Positions 4,595 to 8,940 of a stretch of 8,940 nt of DNA are shown here, one piece after another (within the stretch, counting starts at the first letter, position 1; every line of letters starts with the position of its first letter). This DNA is from Archaeoglobaceae archaeon. Its GTDB lineage: Archaea; Halobacteriota; Archaeoglobi; Archaeoglobales; JdFR-42. The notes under the pieces are model-generated. The model was given only the letters and a program-made list of their open reading frames with translations, had not been told where the DNA came from and ran no database searches. The stretch covers positions 1 through 8,940 of the forward strand of contig WAJW01000193.1 in assembly GCA_015523685.1 (NCBI GenBank). The letters are read 5' to 3'. The position numbers were made by a program, and so were the translations under genes.

Positions 4595-6500
4595 CCTCGT
4601 AAAAGGCTCACCCAGGGGGAAGGTATCTCCGGGCTATGCAGTGTACATAATGAACGATGTGGAGAGGACATTCAGGCTTGTCTCCATATACAAACTTCTC
4701 CGCCTGATGAGGAAATTCAGGCCCTCCATTCTTGCAGTGGATAATATATATGAGCTTGCGGAAAATAAAAGAGAACTGATATCACTCATGAAACGTTTTC
4801 CCGAGAATACCAGGCTGATTCAGGTGACGAGTTACTCAGGTGGAGAATCTCTACCCTCACTTGCGAGAAGGTATGGCATAGAGTGCGATTCAAAAAATCC
4901 CATCGATGAGGCGAGGGCCTGTGCAGTTCTTGCGAGTCTCGGAGTTGGATATGAAGTCTCCGCTTTCACCGAATTTTCCTGTCTCACAGTTTCGAGAAAC
5001 AGGAGTCTTGGAAAGGGAGGATGGAGTCAGAACAGATACAGGAGGAAGGTCCATCACTCGGTCATGAGAGCTGTCAGGGAAATCGAGGAAAAACTCAGAG
5101 ATGCAAACCTGGATTACTCGGTTGACATGAGAAGGGCATTTGGAGGATTATCCCGTGGCGTGTTCAGAATATATGCACCTGTCGAAAAAATTCCGGTGAG
5201 ATCAGCAAAAACGAGAGACGTGCAGATAAAGCTTGAGGCTGTAGAAAAGGATAACATCGAATTCATCCCCCTCAAAAAAATTGAAAAATATCTGATTGTC
5301 GGAATGGATCCCGGAACAACAACTGCGGTCGCGGTTCTGGATCTCAATGGTAACCTCCTCCATCTGAAAAGTGAGAGAAACTGGTCTCTTCCCAGAATAA
5401 TCGATTTCCTTAAAGACGTGGGAAGACCGGTTATAGTATCCACTGACGTGACCCCTCCTCCGGGTACCGTTTTAAAGCTCAAAAAGTCCTTTGATGCCAT
5501 ACTCCATGTTCCGAGAGAGTCCCTCACTGTTGAGAGAAAAAATGAGATAACCGCGGGCTATACAACCTCGAATGCCCATGAACGAGATGCCCTTGCTGCA
5601 GCCATAGAGGGCTATAACTTTTTCAGGTCCAAATTTGCCCAGATAGAAAAGAAAGTCCCTCAGGGAGTCGATCTTGATGAGGTGAAGGTAAGAGTGCTGA
5701 AGGGATCCACAATAAAATCGGCCATCCTCACAGATAGTGAAAGTGAGGTGAATGGAAAGAAAAGGGAGAGATACAGAGTTGAGGACATACAGAAACTCAG
5801 AGCTGAGCTCAGGAAAAAAGAGGAGATCATAGATGAACTGGAAAGAATCATAGAGAGGATGAAGGGTGAAATGGATGAAAAAGACAGGACGATATCCCTG
5901 CTTGAGAGAAAACTGATCAAAACAAAAAAAGAAGAATCGTACCGCCTCAGGAAAGAAAAAGAGATTGAAGAGAGGAACAAAACCATAGAGATACTACAAA
6001 ATAAAATTGAAGAACAGAGAAAGGAGATCCACGATTTGAACAACAAAATACAGATGATGAGAAAGTTCAGATATCTTGAGCTCAGAGGAGAATGGAAACC
6101 CATCAAAGTGCTGAACAGGTTCACGAAGGATGAAATTGAAAAACTTGATTCTTCAATCGGTATTAAATCCGGTGATATAATTCTTCTCTCTGACCCGAGT
6201 GGAGGAGGTGCTTCCACCGCAGAGCTTCTCGTTAAGAAAGGGATCAGAGCAATCCTCGTTGAAAGTGATATGTCTCATATCGCCCTTGAAAGACTGATTG
6301 AGGGAGAAATTCCTGTTATTAAAGCCTCCGAACTTGACATCAGGCAGATAGATGATTTTGCAATGGTCAAAAAGGATGAATTCGAAAAAAAATATAAGGA
6401 GGCCCTGAAGGAGGTGGAGAGAACGAGAAAGAAACTGAGCATGTCCAGGCTTGAAAAACTCTTCCAGGAATATCGCAGTGAAAGGATCAGAGACATGTAG
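4569..6500 (+). CDS. DUF460 / COG2433 protein: RNase H-like (RuvC/YqgF) predicted nuclease with coiled coil
   Basis: A 643-residue archaeal protein. The core DUF460 module (about 240-355) has the order of acidic motifs of RuvC/YqgF RNase H folds: GMDPGTTTAVAV (Asp247), VIVSTDVTPPPG (Asp293) and NAHERDALAAA (Glu338, Asp340). The N-terminal part shows a weaker copy of the same plan: FGVDLVKG (Asp9), LAVDNIYEL (Asp58) and NPIDEARACAVLA (Asp113, Glu114). A basic linker domain (about 140-235), a long charged coiled coil (about 400-500) and a C-terminal alpha/beta domain (about 505-615, with SDPSGGGAS and GIRAILVE) complete it. The family has been predicted to be a nuclease; its substrate is unknown to me. 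The overlap with rio2 suggests a role with ribosomal or other RNA, but this is inference from position. A coiled coil implies oligomerisation or partner binding. The gene converges on the radical SAM gene with a 14-bp gap that shows no clear terminator. Confidence 0.9.
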   Translation: MEGIIFGVDLVKGSPRGKVSPGYAVYIMNDVERTFRLVSIYKLLRLMRKFRPSILAVDNIYELAENKRELISLMKRFPENTRLIQVTSYSGGESLPSLARRYGIECDSKNPIDEARACAVLASLGVGYEVSAFTEFSCLTVSRNRSLGKGGWSQNRYRRKVHHSVMRAVREIEEKLRDANLDYSVDMRRAFGGLSRGVFRIYAPVEKIPVRSAKTRDVQIKLEAVEKDNIEFIPLKKIEKYLIVGMDPGTTTAVAVLDLNGNLLHLKSERNWSLPRIIDFLKDVGRPVIVSTDVTPPPGTVLKLKKSFDAILHVPRESLTVERKNEITAGYTTSNAHERDALAAAIEGYNFFRSKFAQIEKKVPQGVDLDEVKVRVLKGSTIKSAILTDSESEVNGKKRERYRVEDIQKLRAELRKKEEIIDELERIIERMKGEMDEKDRTISLLERKLIKTKKEESYRLRKEKEIEERNKTIEILQNKIEEQRKEIHDLNNKIQMMRKFRYLELRGEWKPIKVLNRFTKDEIEKLDSSIGIKSGDIILLSDPSGGGASTAELLVKKGIRAILVESDMSHIALERLIEGEIPVIKASELDIRQIDDFAMVKKDEFEKKYKEALKEVERTRKKLSMSRLEKLFQEYRSERIRDM

Positions 6501-6514
6501 GCCAGGGGTCTTTC

Positions 6515-7666
6515 TCATGAAACCTCTACACCTTCGTAGAGACCATCTTTTACACGGGTTACTCTGAATTTAACATATTTTCCGGGATTCTTTTGAGACC
6601 TGATACTGACAATCCTTTCGTTTACCACAGCAAGCCTCTCAAAACTCAGCCTCCCCCTTGAAACCACTCTTGCTCTGTATATCTCACCTTTTTTCAAGGG
6701 ATCCGGTAATCTGCGACTTCTCTCAATACCAAAGTCCTCAGGAGTGAGGATCAATTTAATGCCATACTCTCTTTCCCATATTCTGAGCTGTCTGTAAAAT
6801 TCTTTAAATGAGATCCAGTTTTTCAATTTTCTGCCGAATCTGTGGGGAATGTATTTCTGAATCCCAAGAGGAGGAGCCCTTTTTCCCGCACCTATTTCAA
6901 GGGCAAAGTCTATTATTTTTTTTATATCACCATCGTTTATTCCGGGGAGCCATACCGGAGCAATGAGAAGGTCCAATTTTGTATTTAAGGCAATCCTTTC
7001 TGCAATTTCCCTGACCCTTTCAAGGGGATAACCGGCATTGTAGATGCGAGAGATTGAGTCGGGATTCAGAGTCATAATTGAAAGGTTGATCCTGTCGACG
7101 TATTTCTCCATGACTTCAATGAGCTCATCATTGAGCAAACTGCCATTCGTCTGGATTGAGATGGTGGAGATCTCCCCAATCTTTCTGATCTCACGCAGGA
7201 GATCCTCCATGTAAGGATAGAGGAGGGGTTCGCCCTGTCCATCAATGTGGGCCTCAAGTCCATTTCCCTTGTATTCCGCCACCTCTCTGACTTTCTGGGA
7301 CAGATACTCCGGTTCGACGATGAAATCAGTGACCCTTGTTTTGCTTTTTCTACCCTCATCCACACTGCAGAATATACAGTTGAGGTTGCAACCTGTCACG
7401 GGTCTGATCTGGAGGAGGGTGTTACCCCTGTCAATTATTCCGAATGCGTTGTAGCCCAGAAGAGGGATTCCACTCTCCCTCGTGATATAAACAAGATCTC
7501 TCCCGGTGATGTGGTGGAGAACTCTCCGGGGTTTCCCGGAAGATACAATATACTCCCTGGAGTACTTCCCTGCCATCTTTCTGTAATGGTTCTCAGGTAT
7601 CCTCACCTCTATCAGATCTCTCAGAACAAACACTCTCTCATTTCCGGAGACGTATTCACGTATCAT
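6515..7666 (-). CDS. Radical SAM protein, COG2100-like, with C-terminal TRAM-like domain
   Basis: 383 residues from ATG 7666. The radical SAM cluster motif CxxxCxxC is CNLNCIFC (Cys93, Cys97, Cys100), just after IRPVTG. The SAM-binding GGEP equivalent is GQGEP (143-147), and strand motifs TISIQTNG and INLSIMTLN follow. An N-terminal region of about 85 residues precedes the barrel. The last 62 or so residues (KKGEIYRARVVSRG ... GKYVKFRVTRVK) read like a TRAM domain, a small beta-barrel common in RNA-modifying enzymes. The reaction is unknown. With the RNase Z gene directly upstream (stop 7669-7671, three bases from this ATG), RNA modification is a reasonable guess. A TTG at 7672 that overlaps the upstream TGA would add only two residues; I prefer ATG. 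It is presumably made from the RNase Z promoter. Family call is good; substrate is open. Confidence 0.88.
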   Translation of the reverse strand: MIREYVSGNERVFVLRDLIEVRIPENHYRKMAGKYSREYIVSSGKPRRVLHHITGRDLVYITRESGIPLLGYNAFGIIDRGNTLLQIRPVTGCNLNCIFCSVDEGRKSKTRVTDFIVEPEYLSQKVREVAEYKGNGLEAHIDGQGEPLLYPYMEDLLREIRKIGEISTISIQTNGSLLNDELIEVMEKYVDRINLSIMTLNPDSISRIYNAGYPLERVREIAERIALNTKLDLLIAPVWLPGINDGDIKKIIDFALEIGAGKRAPPLGIQKYIPHRFGRKLKNWISFKEFYRQLRIWEREYGIKLILTPEDFGIERSRRLPDPLKKGEIYRARVVSRGRLSFERLAVVNERIVSIRSQKNPGKYVKFRVTRVKDGLYEGVEVS

Positions 7667-7668
7667 CT

Positions 7669-8583
7669 TCAATCTCTGTACTTTATATCGAGGGTCATCA
7701 GATCTTCAGCAACGATAACATCCGGAAAAACCTTTTTTGCATCTGAAATCAGTACATCACCCCTGTCATATCTCGGGCTTATGTGGGTGAGTACAAGCCT
7801 TTTAACATTTGCCTTTCTGGCAATTTCTCCCGCTTCGAGAGAGGTGCTGTGGAAAGTTTCGATGGCCCTTTCCCTGAGATCCTCTCCAAAAGCTGACTCA
7901 TGAATCAGAAGATCAGCATCCCGGGAGAGATCCACCACAGCATCACATGGCCTTGTATCTCCACTGTATACAACCTTCCTCCCCTTCCTCTCAGGACCGA
8001 CAACCTCTTCCGGGAGTATCTTTTTTCCGTCGATGATCACCGGCTCACCCATCTGAAGTTTTTTAAATAGGGGGCCGGGTGGGATTCCCAGAGAGATAGC
8101 CCTGTCTCTATTAAATTTCCCGGGCCTGTTTTTTTCCACGAAAGCATAAGCAAGACATGGAATGTTGTGCTTCACCTCCGCACATTCAATTCTATATCCC
8201 TCACCGTTAACGGAATCTCCATTTTTAAGCTCGATAACTTCGATTTCGAAATCAAGTCTGAAGTATCCCATTTCATTGAATACATCAATTAATTTTTTCC
8301 CGCCTCTGGGTGTGTAGATGGTGAGTTTATCTTTTCTTTCGTTCAGTGACATGGTCTCTATCAGACCGAAAAGACCTATGAAATGATCGGTATGGAAGTG
8401 AGTGATGAAGATGTTGTTGAGGTTTCTGAATCCTGTTTTTGCCCTCATCATCTGTCTCTGAGTTCCTTCACCGCAATCAAACAGAATTCTCTCCCCTCTA
8501 AAATTCAGCAGAATGGCTGAGGGATTCCTCTCCACGGTAGGTGTTGTACCCGATGTGCCAAGGAATGTGATTCGGAGGATCAT
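7669..8583 (-). CDS. rnz: Ribonuclease Z (tRNA 3'-processing endonuclease), short form
   Basis: A 304-residue metallo-beta-lactamase-fold endonuclease that removes 3' trailers from pre-tRNAs. The metal ligands are all visible and at the usual spacing: HFHTDH (His62, His64, Asp66, His67), His139 (VKHNIPCLAY), Asp209 (YSGDTRP) and His267 (LTHISPRY), with the catalytic-site HST motif at 245-247. The segment GIPPGPLFKKLQ (166-177) corresponds to the position following the flexible arm that contacts tRNA in short-form RNase Z. Length and motifs match the archaeal/bacterial short enzyme. The ATG at 8583 is supported by a strong TATA box about 26 bp upstream, giving a leaderless mRNA. It is the first gene of a two-gene unit with the downstream radical SAM protein. 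Confidence 0.96.
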   Translation of the reverse strand: MILRITFLGTSGTTPTVERNPSAILLNFRGERILFDCGEGTQRQMMRAKTGFRNLNNIFITHFHTDHFIGLFGLIETMSLNERKDKLTIYTPRGGKKLIDVFNEMGYFRLDFEIEVIELKNGDSVNGEGYRIECAEVKHNIPCLAYAFVEKNRPGKFNRDRAISLGIPPGPLFKKLQMGEPVIIDGKKILPEEVVGPERKGRKVVYSGDTRPCDAVVDLSRDADLLIHESAFGEDLRERAIETFHSTSLEAGEIARKANVKRLVLTHISPRYDRGDVLISDAKKVFPDVIVAEDLMTLDIKYRD

Positions 8584-8600
8584 CAGTGGATGTTCAACAA

Positions 8601-8613
8601 TATACTATATAAA
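8601..8613 (-). promoter_or_regulatory. TATA box for the rnz-radical SAM unit
   Basis: Read on the minus strand the sequence is TTTATATAGTATA, the best match to the archaeal TATA consensus in the window. Its TTTATATA core is centred about 26 bp before the ATG at 8583, predicting transcription start at the start codon. It directly follows the stop codon (8614-8616) of the winged-helix remnant. Confidence 0.65.
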
Positions 8614-8775
8614 TCACTTTATAACAACGATGTCCTCAGAATGGGAGTCTGGTTTTATCTCCTCAGGAAATTCCTTTCCTCTTTTCAGAAAGTCTGTTCC
8701 CTTTTTTGTGGTTCTGTAAATTTTTTTCTCGCCATAGTCAATTGATATTAAATTTTTTCTGGAAAAACCCATCAT
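8614..8775 (-). pseudogene. C-terminal half of a winged-helix DNA-binding protein, N-terminal half missing
   Basis: A 53-residue frame (MMGFSRKNLISIDYGEKK, then IYRTTKKGTDFLKRGKEF) matches the second half of small archaeal winged-helix regulators: recognition-helix end, the beta wing (LISIDYGEKKIYRTT) and the typical TxKGxxFLKR helix. The first helices of the fold, normally some 40 residues upstream, are absent. Immediately upstream the frame has a TAA, and another frame encodes a different, membrane-anchored ORF that overlaps by about 38 bp. There is no Shine-Dalgarno site before the ATGs at 8775/8772. Most simply, this is the remnant left by a deletion or frameshift. A short functional protein is less likely but possible. 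Confidence 0.45.
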
Positions 8776-8940
8776 GGTTTATTTTCTGTTTCCCGTAAAC
8801 CACATTCGGATCCATCTCAGCCGAAAAGTTGTAGTTGCTTTCAAATGAGTAGTATCCTTTGTTGACCACATCCACTCTGTAGAGTGGCTGAGAAAACGAA
8901 ATGTAAATAAGAAGAATCGAAAACAGCAAGAGGACAACCC
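8738..8940 (-). CDS. Fragment of a membrane-anchored or exported protein, cut by the window edge
   Basis: The frame is open at the window end and stops with TGA at 8738-8740. It begins with a hydrophobic helix (VVLLLFSILLIYISFS), followed by a polar, Tyr/Asn-rich stretch (YRVDVVNKGYYSFESNYNFS) typical of the start of an extracytoplasmic domain after a signal anchor. Only about 66 residues are visible. Either the protein is very short or, more likely, it is truncated by the event that also destroyed the adjacent winged-helix gene, because its 3' end overlaps that remnant. I do not recognise the family. Confidence 0.4.
   Translation of the reverse strand, partial: VVLLLFSILLIYISFSQPLYRVDVVNKGYYSFESNYNFSAEMDPNVVYGKQKINHDGFFQKKFNIN

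Noticed and set aside
5760..6065. Repetitive-looking purine-rich stretch that could be taken for a DNA repeat
   Set aside because: The similarity comes from heptad coding for charged residues; no exact or regularly spaced DNA repeat units are present.
5660..6217. Serine- and phenylalanine-rich minus-strand open frame inside DUF460
   Set aside because: This composition is what the complement of a Glu/Lys/Arg-rich coiled coil produces.
6501..6514. Possible terminator between the convergent DUF460 and radical SAM genes
   Set aside because: The 14-bp gap has no hairpin and only a short pyrimidine run.
7247..7903. Long plus-strand open frame opposite the radical SAM and RNase Z genes
   Set aside because: It runs across the boundary of two firmly identified minus-strand genes and resembles no protein; a chance antisense frame.

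Overview
The window looks archaeal, most likely from a euryarchaeon near the Archaeoglobales. It holds a Rio2 kinase, an archaeal TtuA/Ncs6-type thiolase, a DUF460 protein and a COG2100-type radical SAM protein. Several genes have a TATA-like box about 25-30 bp before the start codon and no clear Shine-Dalgarno site, as expected for leaderless archaeal transcripts. The genus is inferred from general similarity, not proven.

Layout. (1) At 9-2276, two paralogous left-handed beta-helix (gamma-carbonic-anhydrase-like) proteins flank a LUD-domain/4Fe-4S protein. The first paralog is on the minus strand, divergent from the LUD gene. The second follows the LUD gene on the plus strand. The second keeps all three zinc histidines; the first has Glu in place of the first. 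(2) At 2277-2777 there is about 500 bp with no intact recognisable gene. It holds a small ORF coupled to the thiolase stop codon and short coding-like pieces in shifted frames, ending in a membrane-anchor tail. I read it as probable gene decay. (3) At 2778-6500, a tRNA 2-thiolation enzyme (minus) is divergent from rio2 (plus). Their TATA boxes lie about 20 bp apart in a 41-bp gap. rio2 overlaps a long DUF460 protein that appears to carry two RNase H-like modules, a coiled coil and a C-terminal domain. (4) At 6515-8583 a minus-strand pair, RNase Z followed by a radical SAM protein with a TRAM-like tail, converges on DUF460. (5) At 8584-8940 lie the RNase Z promoter, the C-terminal half of a winged-helix protein with no N-terminal half, and the end of a membrane-anchored ORF cut by the window edge.

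Together, the central and right parts form an RNA-maturation neighbourhood: tRNA thiolation, 40S/30S-type maturation kinase, RNase H-like protein, tRNA 3'-end processing, and a radical SAM enzyme with a probable RNA-binding tail. The left part (LUD iron-sulfur protein plus two gamma-CA-fold proteins) is a separate, apparently metabolic cluster. I see no rRNA, tRNA, CRISPR array, insertion sequence or phage gene. No complete novel defence or mobile system is visible. The leads worth following are the histidine-lacking gamma-CA paralog, the tandem RNase H architecture, the RNase Z/radical SAM coupling and the two decayed loci.
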